Positions 8,379-17,825 of a DNA stretch of 64,000 bases are shown here, in pieces; the first letter of the stretch is position 1; every line of letters begins with the position of its first letter. The stretch is from Sediminibacterium sp. UBA657 (lineage in GTDB: Bacteria; Bacteroidota; Bacteroidia; Chitinophagales; Chitinophagaceae), in contig DBOB01000002.1 of the NCBI GenBank assembly GCA_002299885.1, forward strand, positions 124,298-188,297. Reading direction: 5' to 3'. Position numbers and translations under genes: made by a program. The notes below the pieces were generated by a model. That model searched no databases, had not been told where the DNA came from, and was given only the letters and a program-made list of their open reading frames with translations.

Positions 8379-9299
8379 ATGCAAGAATTACCGATAGTCC
8401 CAGCAGAACAACATATAAAAAAGCCCGATTGGTTGAGGGTGAAATTACCTATAGGGGAAAGCTATAAACACGTAAGAGGCTTAGTAGATAAGCATAAATT
8501 ACATACCATTTGCGAGAGTGGTAATTGCCCAAATATGGGGGAGTGTTGGGGAGAAGGAACTGCTACTTTTATGATCTTAGGAAATATTTGTACAAGGAGT
8601 TGTCAATTTTGCGCTGTGGCCACAGGTAGACCAAAGCCAGTAGAATGGGACGAGCCTCAAAGAGTTGCCGAAGCCATTTTTTTAATGAAAGTAAAGCATG
8701 CAGTTTTAACCAGTGTAGATAGAGATGAACTGCCGGATGGCGGATCTATTATTTGGTCTAATACAATTAAGGCAATCAAATCTTTAACACCAGATACGAC
8801 ATTGGAAACATTGATTCCAGATTTTAGAGGGATCAAAGAACAAATAGAAAGAATTATTGAAGCTGCTCCAGAAGTAGTGAGTCACAATATGGAAACAGTG
8901 GAACGCAATACAAAACGTGTGCGCGTTCAAGCAAAATATAGAAGAAGTTTAGAAGTGCTTGAAACCTTAAAGAAAGGGGGCATGCGCACTAAGACTGGTA
9001 TCATGTTGGGCATTGGCGAAGAAAAAGAAGAAGTAATACAAACCATGAAAGACTTAGTTGGTGTTGGTTGCGACGTACTTACAATTGGTCAATATTTACA
9101 ACCAACAAAAAAGCATTTACCTGTACAAAGATTTGTTCACCCCGATGAATTTGCTGAACTAAGAACTATAGGTTATGAACTAGGCTTTGACTATGTAGAA
9201 AGTGGGCCATTGGTAAGGTCATCATATCATTCAGAAAAGCACGTCATCCAAGGCTGGGGTAGAAATAAATATTTAGAAGAATTAGCACTAGCTAAATAG
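8379..9299 (+). CDS. lipA: Lipoyl synthase
   Basis: Radical-SAM enzyme that inserts two sulfurs into octanoyl-lipoyl domains of pyruvate and 2-oxoglutarate dehydrogenase and the glycine cleavage H-protein. Both Fe-S clusters are visible: the auxiliary cluster Cys45, Cys50, Cys56 ([12 protein letters not shown]) and the radical-SAM cluster Cys71, Cys75, Cys78 (CTRSCQFC). The C-terminal RSSYHSEK supplies the conserved RSS serine. Its 306 residues are standard length. It ends in a strong hairpin terminator and appears monocistronic; lipB is not nearby. Confidence 0.96.
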   Translation: MQELPIVPAEQHIKKPDWLRVKLPIGESYKHVRGLVDKHKLHTICESGNCPNMGECWGEGTATFMILGNICTRSCQFCAVATGRPKPVEWDEPQRVAEAIFLMKVKHAVLTSVDRDELPDGGSIIWSNTIKAIKSLTPDTTLETLIPDFRGIKEQIERIIEAAPEVVSHNMETVERNTKRVRVQAKYRRSLEVLETLKKGGMRTKTGIMLGIGEEKEEVIQTMKDLVGVGCDVLTIGQYLQPTKKHLPVQRFVHPDEFAELRTIGYELGFDYVESGPLVRSSYHSEKHVIQGWGRNKYLEELALAK

Positions 9300-9315
9300 T
9301 TCAGCTACATCATAA

Positions 9316-9350
9316 AAATAAAGGCCACAAATTTTGTGGCCTTTATTTTT
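9316..9350. terminator. Hairpin terminator after lipA
   Basis: An A-rich stem with core AAGGCCACAA pairing TTGTGGCCTT is followed by a T-rich run (9341-9350). It is nearly symmetrical and could work in both directions, serving lipA and the convergent ROK kinase. Confidence 0.8.
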
Positions 9351-9397
9351 ATAATTATATATTTTAAGGAGTCTCACATGCTTCAATTTATTGAAGC

Positions 9398-9461
9398 TGT
9401 GGGAGTAAAAAAAAGAGATTAATTCTAATTGCTGAGAATTTGTTATTTTTTTACTCCCACA
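9398..9461. repeat. 16-bp inverted repeat duplicating the 3' end of the ROK kinase gene
   Basis: TGTGGGAGTAAAAAAA at 9398-9413 is repeated in inverse orientation at 9446-9461, where it forms the last codons and stop of the kinase gene. A second imperfect hairpin (CTCACATGCTTCAA ... TTGAAGCTGTGGGAG, about 9373-9405) lies alongside. Together they could form the minus-strand terminator structure of the kinase operon, or be a small inverted duplication. Confidence 0.55.
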
Positions 9462-10401
9462 TAAGTGCGGAAGCACCAAGAATGGCGGCGTCAGATTCTT
9501 TTAAATGACTGATCAATATTTTTACTTTATTCTGGAAGATCTCAATTAAGTTGGCTTCCATATGTTCCCTGGTTGGTTTTAAAATAAGGTCACCCGCTTT
9601 TGTTAATCCACCAAATAAAATGATGGCTTCTGGACTAGAGAACATCACAAAATTCGCTAGTGACATGCCTAAGATTTTGCCCGTAAATTCAAATACTTCT
9701 TTTGCAATTTCATCTCCCTTAACAGCGGCTTCAAAAACATCTTTTGATGTAATTTCATCAATATTAATTGTCCTTAAAACACTTGGACGATCTGTTAGAC
9801 TTAAAATTTCTTTCGCAGATTCAACTACGCCAGTTGCAGAAGCATAACTTTCAAGAGATCCTTTTTTTCCAGTACCATGGTGGAGTCTTCCGTCTGGGAT
9901 AACTACATTATGTCCAAGCTCACCCGCAAATCCATCATGACCATAAATCAACTGACCATTCGCAACAATGCCACTTCCTACACCCGTTCCTAAAGTGATC
10001 ATGATAAAGTCTTTCATTCCTTTTGCCGCACCATACATCATTTCACCCACCGCTGCAGCGTTGGCGTCATTGGTTAACTTAACGGGTACTTTAAATTTAT
10101 CCTGCACCATTTTTGCAAATGGAATAATGCCTTTCCAAGGAAGGTTAGGGGCATACTCAATCGTACCAGTATAGATATTGCCATTGGGCGCGCCAATACC
10201 AATGCCTTTGATACGACCATATCCACCAACTTTCTCTATCATTTCTGAAAGGTGTTCATGCAATTCATCTATGAATGTGTGGACTTGAAGATGTTTTTTA
10301 GTGGACATCTCGCTAGAGAATAAAACATTACCATCTTTATCTACAATCCCAAATTTTGTTCCTGTTCCGCCGATATCGACGCCTACAACATATGATTCCA
10401 T
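9451..10401 (-). CDS. ROK-family sugar kinase (glucokinase-like)
   Basis: Phosphorylates glucose or a related sugar at C6 using ATP. The ATP-binding motif DIGGTGTKFGIVD starts at Asp9, the catalytic base is Asp112 in TNDANAAA, the phosphate loop is LGTGVGSG (137-144), and ExGH is kept as Glu161-His164. The usual zinc motif CxCGxxGCxE is absent: its three cysteine positions appear to be His175, Thr177 and Ser182, and the whole protein has no cysteine. It lies 17 bp downstream of a sugar transporter gene on the same strand, so it probably phosphorylates the imported sugar. Mannokinase or N-acetylglucosamine kinase activity remains possible. Confidence 0.85.
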   Translation of the reverse strand: MESYVVGVDIGGTGTKFGIVDKDGNVLFSSEMSTKKHLQVHTFIDELHEHLSEMIEKVGGYGRIKGIGIGAPNGNIYTGTIEYAPNLPWKGIIPFAKMVQDKFKVPVKLTNDANAAAVGEMMYGAAKGMKDFIMITLGTGVGSGIVANGQLIYGHDGFAGELGHNVVIPDGRLHHGTGKKGSLESYASATGVVESAKEILSLTDRPSVLRTINIDEITSKDVFEAAVKGDEIAKEVFEFTGKILGMSLANFVMFSSPEAIILFGGLTKAGDLILKPTREHMEANLIEIFQNKVKILISHLKESDAAILGASALMWE

Positions 10402-10418
10402 AAATACTTTTTTAAAAT

Positions 10419-12107
10419 TTAGTGTCCACCACTTGTTTCAGTTTCTTCGTAATTGATACCTTGTTTTTTTAATATCCCTTTTACTGCAATGGCAAAAAAG
10501 ACTAAATAAGCAAAACATAAAGCAGGCACCCAGAATGAATTGTGAATACCATAACCTGGCTGATCTAAATGAGAAGATTGTAAGTAGTCTGCTATTTTAC
10601 CTTGAATAGGAGGGATGATACCGCCACCTAAAATCATCATGATTAAAAAAGCAGATCCTTGCGGTGTATACTTTCCTAAACCTGCTACAGATAAAGAGAA
10701 GATAGAAGGCCACATAATAGAACAAGCTAATCCACCTGTTAAAAATGCGTAAGTCGCAACTGTACCTTTTGTAAAAATTCCTAACACCATTGCTATCACA
10801 CCAACTAAACTAAAAATCAATAAAGTTTTAGCTGGTTTATTTTGGCTTAAGTAGAATGCAATAATTTGAATGAATACACAAATGATATACCAATACAATG
10901 GACTCATATCATATTGTGCAATACTGTTTAATGCAATTACAATACCAAATGCAATAATTGGTACAATGAAAGTTAAGTATTGTTGGGTTTGTTTTTTAAA
11001 ATCAAATGCACTAATCGCGCCTGCCCAACGACCAATCATCATACTGCCCCAATACATAGATACATAGGGTGCAATTTCTGAAGAAGACACACTTCCAAAA
11101 TCAGCTTGTCTTAATAATTCTCCTAAGTTAGATCCAATAGCTACCTCTACACCTACATAAACAAATATCGCTAACATACCCAAAACCAATTGAGGGTATT
11201 TCATGGCGCCCCATCCTTTTTCATTTTTTTGTGCAGTAAAATTAGCAGCTAATAAACCAACCACAACTGCAGCTAAAGCACCCAATAGCCATTTTAATCT
11301 ATAGGTCTCTAAATCATGACGACCCATATCTGTTAGGCTTGCTGGGTCAATTTTATAACTATCAAAAATGGGTACAAACATCGCAATTAAAACACCGGTC
11401 ATAATCACCAATAAAGACAATGCTTTACCTGCTGGCTCCATTGTTTCATCTGAAATTCCAGAAGGTACTTTTTTAGAAAAATGAAATAGTGCAGCAGCTG
11501 CAATAAATAATCCACCAACTGCAGTATACAAAATAATGACTTTGTCTAAACTTAGTTGTTTGATTTGCTCGTCTGTAATGGCAGCAGCAGATCCAAATAA
11601 GGCAAGTGCAACTACTATTGGCCCAATGGATGTTCCAAATGAGTTAATACCACCACCTAGGCTTACACGACTTGTTCCTGTTGATGGATCACCTAAGGCA
11701 ATAGCAAAAGGCTGAGCTGCGGTTTGTTGTAAAGAAAATCCAAGTGCAACAATAAATAAACCCACCAACATACCAGTGAAAGTATTGGCGTTCACTGCAA
11801 CGATCATTGCCGCTGCACCAATTGCTGAAAATAGTAAACCGTATACAATGCTTTTTTTGTAGCCCCACTTACTCACAAGGTCTTTACCGCCTAAAGCACC
11901 ATATGCAAAAAGGCCAAGTGCACCTATATAATAAGCAAGATAAAATGCAAAATCAATCAATTGACTTTGAAATTGATCTAGAGCAAAATAATTTTTACAA
12001 AAAGGAATAAAGACACTGTTCCCAGCTGCAATAAATCCCCAGAAAAAGAAGACCACAATTAGGGTGGTTAATGCGCCGGTATTAGTTGGCTGTTTTGTTT
12101 GGTTCAT
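10419..12107 (-). CDS. FucP-like MFS sugar transporter
   Basis: A 12-helix major facilitator protein of the FucP / glucose-galactose porter group, which imports hexoses with protons. The N-terminus has the family phrase FFFWGFIAAGNSVFIPFCK and the QSQLIDFAFYLAYYIGAL segment. It is long for the group (562 residues), with an inserted loop plus an extra hydrophobic pair near residues 240-320 (FDSYKIDPASLTDMGRHD). The frame extends 7 codons upstream to a TTG, but the ATG at 12107 is preferred. The ROK kinase follows directly, which suggests a transport-phosphorylation pair. It diverges from the SLC45-like transporter gene. Confidence 0.85.
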   Translation of the reverse strand: MNQTKQPTNTGALTTLIVVFFFWGFIAAGNSVFIPFCKNYFALDQFQSQLIDFAFYLAYYIGALGLFAYGALGGKDLVSKWGYKKSIVYGLLFSAIGAAAMIVAVNANTFTGMLVGLFIVALGFSLQQTAAQPFAIALGDPSTGTSRVSLGGGINSFGTSIGPIVVALALFGSAAAITDEQIKQLSLDKVIILYTAVGGLFIAAAALFHFSKKVPSGISDETMEPAGKALSLLVIMTGVLIAMFVPIFDSYKIDPASLTDMGRHDLETYRLKWLLGALAAVVVGLLAANFTAQKNEKGWGAMKYPQLVLGMLAIFVYVGVEVAIGSNLGELLRQADFGSVSSSEIAPYVSMYWGSMMIGRWAGAISAFDFKKQTQQYLTFIVPIIAFGIVIALNSIAQYDMSPLYWYIICVFIQIIAFYLSQNKPAKTLLIFSLVGVIAMVLGIFTKGTVATYAFLTGGLACSIMWPSIFSLSVAGLGKYTPQGSAFLIMMILGGGIIPPIQGKIADYLQSSHLDQPGYGIHNSFWVPALCFAYLVFFAIAVKGILKKQGINYEETETSGGH

Positions 12108-12163
12108 AGCAATCGTTTGTTTAATCAATCCCCAAAATACTCAATTTTATTTAATCCTTCCCA

Positions 12164-12196
12164 ACTAAAAATGAATAATTCTAGCTAGTTTTTAGT
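12164..12196. promoter_or_regulatory. Inverted repeat between divergent sugar-transporter genes
   Basis: ACTAAAAA (12164-12171) and its reverse complement TTTTTAGT (12189-12196) flank a 17-bp spacer containing CTAGCTAG. It lies in the 116-bp gap between two divergent transporters, where a shared operator would be expected. The arms are AT-rich and short, so chance is a real possibility. Confidence 0.25.
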
Positions 12197-12223
12197 AATT
12201 TGAAGCAAATATAAATACCAACA

Positions 12224-13552
12224 ATGAGTACAGCGTATACTGGTGAGAAAGTAAAGATGAGTTTCTGGCAAATTTGGAATATGTGTTTTGGATTTTTCGG
12301 TATCCAATTTGGCTGGAGCTTACAAATGGGCAATATGAGTGCTATATATGAATTCCTTGGGGCAGCACCAGATGAAATACCCGGATTGTGGCTGGCAGCT
12401 CCAATGACTGGTTTGATTGTACAGCCCATTGTTGGTTATTTGAGTGATAGAACTTGGCATCCAAAACTTGGAAGACGTCGTCCATTCTTTTTAATTGGAG
12501 CAATTTTAAGTTCCGCATTATTATTTGTGATGCCCAATTCTCCAACAGTATGGATGGCAGCAGGGGTTTTGTGGATTTTAGATTCAAGTATTAATATTAC
12601 CATGGAGCCATTCAGGGCTTTTGTGGCAGATAATTTAAATGAAAAACAACGTTCATTTGGTTTTGCCATGCAGAGTATGTTTATAGGATTGGCTTCTTTC
12701 ATCGCAGGGTATTTGCCTCAACTATTAGCGAATTGGTTTGATGTATCCAGAGATAAAATCAATGGTTCTATTCCGCAGAATATTTTAATGTCATTCTACA
12801 TTGGCGGTGCCGTTTTCTTTGTATCTGTTTTATATACAATCATAACTAGCAAAGAATATCCTCCTTCTAATCCATCTAAAACAGCCGATAATACAGCACC
12901 TCAATTAGGTATTGTACAAGAAATAGTTCATTCGATCAAACATATGCCAATACAAATGAAAAGGTTGGCATTGGTTAACTTTATCACATGGCCTGGTTTG
13001 TTTTTAATGTGGTTTTATTATAGTACAGGGGTTGCAACGCAAATTTTTCATGGCGACCCTGCAACCAATAGCGAAGTCTATACATTAGGATTAGAACATG
13101 CCAATACGACTTCCGCAATTTTGAATTTAGTCACTTTTGGTTTTTCATTTACACTGCCATTTTGGGTAAGCCGTATTGGTAAAAAATATACCCATACCCT
13201 TTGTTTAATTGTTGGTGGATTGGGATTGGTGTCGGTCTATTTTGTGGATCAACCCAATCTATTATATATGAGTATGGGACTGGTTGGAATTGCATGGGCT
13301 TCTATTTTGTCTATGCCTTATTCCATGTTAGCTGGTTTCATTCCTGAACATAAAATGGGTATCTACATGGGTATCTTTAATTTCTTCATTGTATTACCTG
13401 AAATCATAGCATCCCTATTTTTTGGAAAAATCATGTCAACCTATTTAAACAATGACCGATTAACAGCTGTGTTGATTGGGGGATGCTTGTTAATTTTAGC
13501 AGGCTTAGTCTGTGCTATGATTATTAAAGAAGCGCATGAAGAGGTATCCTAA
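12224..13552 (+). CDS. SLC45-like MFS transporter (GPH/sucrose-maltose type)
   Basis: A 12-helix transporter of the glycoside-pentoside-hexuronide/SLC45 group, whose members import sucrose, maltose or maltodextrins with protons. Diagnostic phrases are IQFGWSLQMGNMS near the N-terminus, PIVGYLSDRTWHPKLGRRRPFF (loop 2-3) and SMPYSMLAGFIPEHKMG. Its 442 residues are normal. It heads an apparent operon with a secreted amylase and the branching enzyme, so a maltose or maltodextrin substrate is the natural inference; glucose is not excluded. Confidence 0.85.
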   Translation: MSTAYTGEKVKMSFWQIWNMCFGFFGIQFGWSLQMGNMSAIYEFLGAAPDEIPGLWLAAPMTGLIVQPIVGYLSDRTWHPKLGRRRPFFLIGAILSSALLFVMPNSPTVWMAAGVLWILDSSINITMEPFRAFVADNLNEKQRSFGFAMQSMFIGLASFIAGYLPQLLANWFDVSRDKINGSIPQNILMSFYIGGAVFFVSVLYTIITSKEYPPSNPSKTADNTAPQLGIVQEIVHSIKHMPIQMKRLALVNFITWPGLFLMWFYYSTGVATQIFHGDPATNSEVYTLGLEHANTTSAILNLVTFGFSFTLPFWVSRIGKKYTHTLCLIVGGLGLVSVYFVDQPNLLYMSMGLVGIAWASILSMPYSMLAGFIPEHKMGIYMGIFNFFIVLPEIIASLFFGKIMSTYLNNDRLTAVLIGGCLLILAGLVCAMIIKEAHEEVS

Positions 13553-13598
13553 TTGCAATCGCAATTTTATTGAATTCATTTTTTAAGTAACCTACATT

Positions 13599-15452
13599 AT
13601 GAAAAGAGCATTATATGTGCCTATTTTAACCATTACTGGATTTTTACTTTTAAACATAGCATCCTATGCTACAGAAGCTTATCCTAGTAATTGGTTTGTT
13701 AATATGAAGTACAACAAAGTACAAGTTTTATTAAGATCGGCAGATGCAGATTTTAATAAATCAACCATTGCTGTAAATTATCCTGGTGTGCAATTGCAAA
13801 AAACACATCATTTTGAAAATGGACATTATATCGCTGTGGATATAGAAATAGGCGCAATGGCCAAGCCAGGCAATGTTCAATTTAAAATTACAACAAGTGG
13901 TAAGACAAGAGTTTTTAATTGGCCTTTACTTCCTAGAAGAAAAAATAGAGGGATTGATTTTGCCCAGGGATTAAGTTCAGCCGATTTAATTTATTTTTTA
14001 ATGCCTGATCGTTTTAGTAATGGGGATCCAACCAATGATCAAATTCCTGGATTAAAAGACCAGTCCTTAAACAGATCAGAAATTTTTTTAAGACACGGGG
14101 GCGATTTGCAAGGAGTAGCCAATCATTTGGATTACATGCAAAAGCTGGGAGTAACATCTTTATGGATGACACCGGTTGTAGAAAATGATATGCCTGATAG
14201 AACCGAACATGGCTATGCTGCAACCAATAACTATAAAACAGAAACCAGATTTGGTGGGGATAAAGCTTATTTAGCTTTAAGCGACAGTTTGCATAAAAGA
14301 GGGATGAAATTAATTCAAGATATTGTATACAATCATTTTGGCAGATTTCATTTTTTAGTACAAGATGCACCAGATAAAAACTGGTTACATCAATGGCCAA
14401 CTTATACGCAAACACATTATAGAGAGCAAGCAGTTTTTGATCCATACCATTCAGAAGCGGATGCAAAACGTATGATTGATGGATGGTTTACCACCGAGAT
14501 GCCCGATATCAACCATGAAAATCCGATGGTTGAAAGATATTTAACTCAAAATGCCATTTGGTCTGTCGAAACTTTTGGGGTGGACGCATTTAGAGTAGAC
14601 ACTTATAAATATTGCAATGTGGATGTGATGAATCGTTTGAACAAAGCATTATTAGACGAGTATCCTAAGATATTTACATTCGGAGAATGCTGGGTGGATG
14701 GGGTAGCTTCACAAGCATATTACGTAGAGAACAATTACAATCTCCCTTTTAAAAGTAATTTAAAATCAACTTCAGATTTTAGTTTGCTTTTTGGAGGCAT
14801 TCTACCGGCTTTGAATGAGTCTAATGGATGGTCAAATGGCGTCATTAAATTATACAATACGCTGGCTTCTGATTATTTATATAAACAAGCCAATAACAAT
14901 GTCACGTTTTTAGACAATCATGATATGACAAGAATTCATTCTTCTTTGGGGGAAAGTATTCCTAAAACTAAAATGGCCTATGCTTGGTTGTATACTTGTA
15001 GAGGTATCCCACAATTATATTATGGGTCTGAAATCTTAATGAAAGGCATTTCGAATCCAGATGGTTGGGTAAGACTTGATTTTCCGGGAGGATGGGATGG
15101 TGATAAAAAAAATGCATTCACAGAAACTGGCTTATCAAGTGATGAAGCAGATTTTTTACATTATGTGCAAGCACTTGGTTCGTATCGTACAAAATCTTCC
15201 GCACTTAAAACAGGTAATATGATGCAATATATTCCCGAAGATGGTTTGTATGTCTATTTCAGATATGACAATAATCAAACGATTATGTGTGTAATGAACA
15301 CGGATAATAAAGCAAGAAATCTTAACTTGTCAAAATATGCTGAAAGAACAAACGGATTTAATGGTGGTAAGAATATCATTTCCGGAAATCAAATAGGCCA
15401 AGCATTTTCTGTTCCTGCAATGAGTATGCATGTAATAGAATTAACCAAATAA
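13599..15452 (+). CDS. Secreted GH13 alpha-amylase / cyclomaltodextrinase-neopullulanase type
   Basis: Starch- and maltodextrin-hydrolysing enzyme. A signal peptide (about residues 1-24, hydrophobic stretch ending ASYATEA) directs it to the periplasm or outer surface. Domains in order: N-terminal beta domain (25-115), GH13 barrel (about 130-520) and a C-terminal beta domain. Catalytic residues are Asp334 (FRVD), Glu363 (GECW) and Asp442 (DNHD). The layout resembles SusA-like neopullulanases. It is followed 2 bp later by glgB, and preceded 46 bp by the SLC45-like transporter, suggesting that released oligosaccharides are imported by that carrier. Confidence 0.9.
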   Translation: MKRALYVPILTITGFLLLNIASYATEAYPSNWFVNMKYNKVQVLLRSADADFNKSTIAVNYPGVQLQKTHHFENGHYIAVDIEIGAMAKPGNVQFKITTSGKTRVFNWPLLPRRKNRGIDFAQGLSSADLIYFLMPDRFSNGDPTNDQIPGLKDQSLNRSEIFLRHGGDLQGVANHLDYMQKLGVTSLWMTPVVENDMPDRTEHGYAATNNYKTETRFGGDKAYLALSDSLHKRGMKLIQDIVYNHFGRFHFLVQDAPDKNWLHQWPTYTQTHYREQAVFDPYHSEADAKRMIDGWFTTEMPDINHENPMVERYLTQNAIWSVETFGVDAFRVDTYKYCNVDVMNRLNKALLDEYPKIFTFGECWVDGVASQAYYVENNYNLPFKSNLKSTSDFSLLFGGILPALNESNGWSNGVIKLYNTLASDYLYKQANNNVTFLDNHDMTRIHSSLGESIPKTKMAYAWLYTCRGIPQLYYGSEILMKGISNPDGWVRLDFPGGWDGDKKNAFTETGLSSDEADFLHYVQALGSYRTKSSALKTGNMMQYIPEDGLYVYFRYDNNQTIMCVMNTDNKARNLNLSKYAERTNGFNGGKNIISGNQIGQAFSVPAMSMHVIELTK

Positions 15453-15454
15453 CC

Positions 15455-17395
15455 ATGTCTAAATACGAAGCAATCCATTTTGTAGATACTGAACAAGCAG
15501 TATGGAACTATTCGCTTTTTTCAGACGAAGATGTGCATGCTTTTCAAAATGGCACCCATTCTACTTTATACCAATTATTTGGAAACAAACAAATTGAAGT
15601 ATTAGGTGTACATGGTACTTATTTTAGTGTATGGGCACCTAATGCAACTGCAGTATTTGTTACTGGAAATTTTAATGATTGGAACAATGAGGCACATCCA
15701 TTAAAAGTAAGACTAGAAGCCTCGGGTATTTGGGAAGGGTTCATACCACATATAGGGAAAGGGGAAGTGTATAAATACCATATTCATGGCTATAAGGGTG
15801 TAAAATTAGATAAGGGAGATCCTTATGCGCATTTTTGGGAATTGAGGCCTGAAACAGCATCTATTACATGGCAGACTGAATACCAATGGAAGGATCATCA
15901 ATGGTTGGAAGATAGAAAGATCAAGAATAGAACTGACCAACCATATTCGGTCTACGAAGTCCATTTGGCTAGTTGGATGCGACCAGATAAAAACAATCCT
16001 GATAGATATAATAGTTATACTCAATTAATCGATTTATTGGTGCCTTATGTCAAAGACATGGGTTTCACACATGTAGAATTAATGCCTGTGATGGAACATC
16101 CATTTGATGGAAGTTGGGGCTATCAGGGGGCAGGATTTTTTGCTCCAACTGCTAGGTTTGGGAATCCACAGGAATTTGCTGCTTTAGTAGATGCTTTTCA
16201 TCAAGCAAGTATTGGCGTGATTTTGGATTGGGTGCCATCCCATTTCCCTTACGATAGTCATGGTTTATTTATGTTTGATGGCGCCAATACATACGAGTAT
16301 GCAGACATGCGTAAAGGATATCACCCCGACTGGAATTCTTATATTTTTAATTATAAAAGAGGAGAGGTAAAGTCCTTCTTAATTAGCAGTGCTAAGTTTT
16401 GGTGTGATCATTTTCATATTGACGCGCTAAGAGTAGATGCTGTTAGTTCTATGTTAAGACTGGATTATAGTAGGGAAGAAGGTCAATGGGAACCAAATGA
16501 ATTTGGAGGCAATGGAAACTTAGAAGCGATTGAATTTATTAAAGACTTGAATATTACTTTATACCGAGATTTCCCAGCAATACAAACCATTGCAGAAGAA
16601 GCTTCGGATTGGCCAGGCATTAGTCAGCCCGTGTTTATGGATGGGTTGGGTTTTGGCATGAAATGGATGATGGGGTGGATGCATGATACTTTGGATTATT
16701 TTAAATTAGATCCCATCATGCGATCTGGAGCGCAGGATAAATTTAGTTTTTCCATGATGTATTATTATGATGAACATTTTATGTTGCCTTTAAGTCATGA
16801 CGAAGTAGTGCACGGGAAAAGCCCCATGTTGTATAAAATGCCAGGAGACGAATGGCAAAAATTTGCAAACCTTAGATTATTATATGCGTATATGTTTTTG
16901 CACCCTGGTGCGAAACTACTATTCATGGGAAATGAATTTGCAGCAACAAAAGAATGGGATTTTCAATCTGAATTACAATGGGATTTATTACAATATCCAA
17001 GTCACGCTGGTTTGAAATATTGTGTGCAAGCTTTAAACAATTTATATAAAGCACATCCAGCTTTGTATGAACTACAATATGAAACAGGTGGATTTGAGTG
17101 GGTGGAGTTGAATCAGCGTCAAGAAGGTATTATTGCTTTTAAACGAAAAGGGAAGGACCCCAAGCAGGATATTTTAGTAGTCTTTAATATGACTCCAGTA
17201 CCAAGGCATCAATGCCCAATCCATGTAAATGGAAAAACCATTTGGAAGGAGATTTTTAATAGTGATGCTAAAGCTTTTTGGGGATCAGGCGTTGTATATA
17301 ATCAAGATGTGCCTGTCTTATCAGCTAATGAACCTAATAATGGGTGTTTTTTACAACTTGAATTGCCGCCATTGGCTGCGATTGTATTGAAATAA
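15455..17395 (+). CDS. glgB: 1,4-alpha-glucan branching enzyme
   Basis: Introduces alpha-1,6 branches into glycogen. An N-terminal CBM48 domain (about 50-150; FSVWAPNATAVFVTGNFNDW) precedes the GH13 barrel, with Asp328 (LRVD), Glu381 (AEEAS) and His448-Asp449 (SHDEVVHGK) in place, then a C-terminal amylase beta domain. The 646-residue form lacks the extra N1 module of longer GlgB proteins. It lies in an operon with the secreted amylase and transporter. Glycogen synthase and ADP-glucose pyrophosphorylase genes are not in this window, so the synthetic half of the pathway must be elsewhere. Confidence 0.95.
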   Translation: MSKYEAIHFVDTEQAVWNYSLFSDEDVHAFQNGTHSTLYQLFGNKQIEVLGVHGTYFSVWAPNATAVFVTGNFNDWNNEAHPLKVRLEASGIWEGFIPHIGKGEVYKYHIHGYKGVKLDKGDPYAHFWELRPETASITWQTEYQWKDHQWLEDRKIKNRTDQPYSVYEVHLASWMRPDKNNPDRYNSYTQLIDLLVPYVKDMGFTHVELMPVMEHPFDGSWGYQGAGFFAPTARFGNPQEFAALVDAFHQASIGVILDWVPSHFPYDSHGLFMFDGANTYEYADMRKGYHPDWNSYIFNYKRGEVKSFLISSAKFWCDHFHIDALRVDAVSSMLRLDYSREEGQWEPNEFGGNGNLEAIEFIKDLNITLYRDFPAIQTIAEEASDWPGISQPVFMDGLGFGMKWMMGWMHDTLDYFKLDPIMRSGAQDKFSFSMMYYYDEHFMLPLSHDEVVHGKSPMLYKMPGDEWQKFANLRLLYAYMFLHPGAKLLFMGNEFAATKEWDFQSELQWDLLQYPSHAGLKYCVQALNNLYKAHPALYELQYETGGFEWVELNQRQEGIIAFKRKGKDPKQDILVVFNMTPVPRHQCPIHVNGKTIWKEIFNSDAKAFWGSGVVYNQDVPVLSANEPNNGCFLQLELPPLAAIVLK

Positions 17396-17498
17396 AGCAA
17401 TTTTTTTATAAGTTTTGCACATTGTGGAAAACAGCGTTTAAGTTAACAATTAGTTTACATAAGGGTTGGAACTTTACTTCATAATCAAACCCTATGTT

Positions 17499-17807
17499 AT
17501 GAAAACAAGTAACAAAGCTTTAATGTATGACGCTGTTTCAGAAATGATACAATTACATGCATTCGATCATTTATTGGATGTTGAGTTGGCAAATTTCAAA
17601 AATGTATTAAATCAATGGGTTGCAGAAGAAAGTGACTCTACTTTAAAAGAGAAACTTTTTGTTTATCTTAATAAAGTAAACTTCTTCGTAGAAAATATTT
17701 CTCCAGCAGCAATCCAATTATGGTTTTATGCATTGTCTTATAATAATTTCTCTATATTAAATGTAGGGAGTGAGTTACAAGACAACAATATAGAATTAAC
17801 ATATTAA
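17499..17807 (+). CDS. Uncharacterised 102-residue protein
   Basis: I do not recognise this family. The frame opens at 17466, but the ATG at 17499 (MKTSNKALMYDAVSEM) is the likelier start. The product looks soluble and mostly alpha-helical, with a slightly acidic composition and a tail SILNVGSELQDNNIELTY. There is no signal peptide, membrane helix or metal motif. It follows glgB by about 100 bp that contain a possible -7 element (TAGTTTAC), so it may have its own promoter. A perfect hairpin terminator follows. Codon use resembles its neighbours, so it is likely a real gene. Confidence 0.65.
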   Translation: MKTSNKALMYDAVSEMIQLHAFDHLLDVELANFKNVLNQWVAEESDSTLKEKLFVYLNKVNFFVENISPAAIQLWFYALSYNNFSILNVGSELQDNNIELTY

Positions 17808-17825
17808 AATGGATGGGTTTCAAGT

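Noticed and set aside
14014..14466. 150-residue minus-strand frame inside the amylase gene
   Set aside because: It lies entirely opposite the conserved GH13 core and its translation shows no recognisable domain or starting signal.
9300..17810. Classic Sus starch-utilisation locus
   Set aside because: No SusC (TonB-dependent), SusD lipoprotein or SusR regulator is present; only the amylase resembles SusA.
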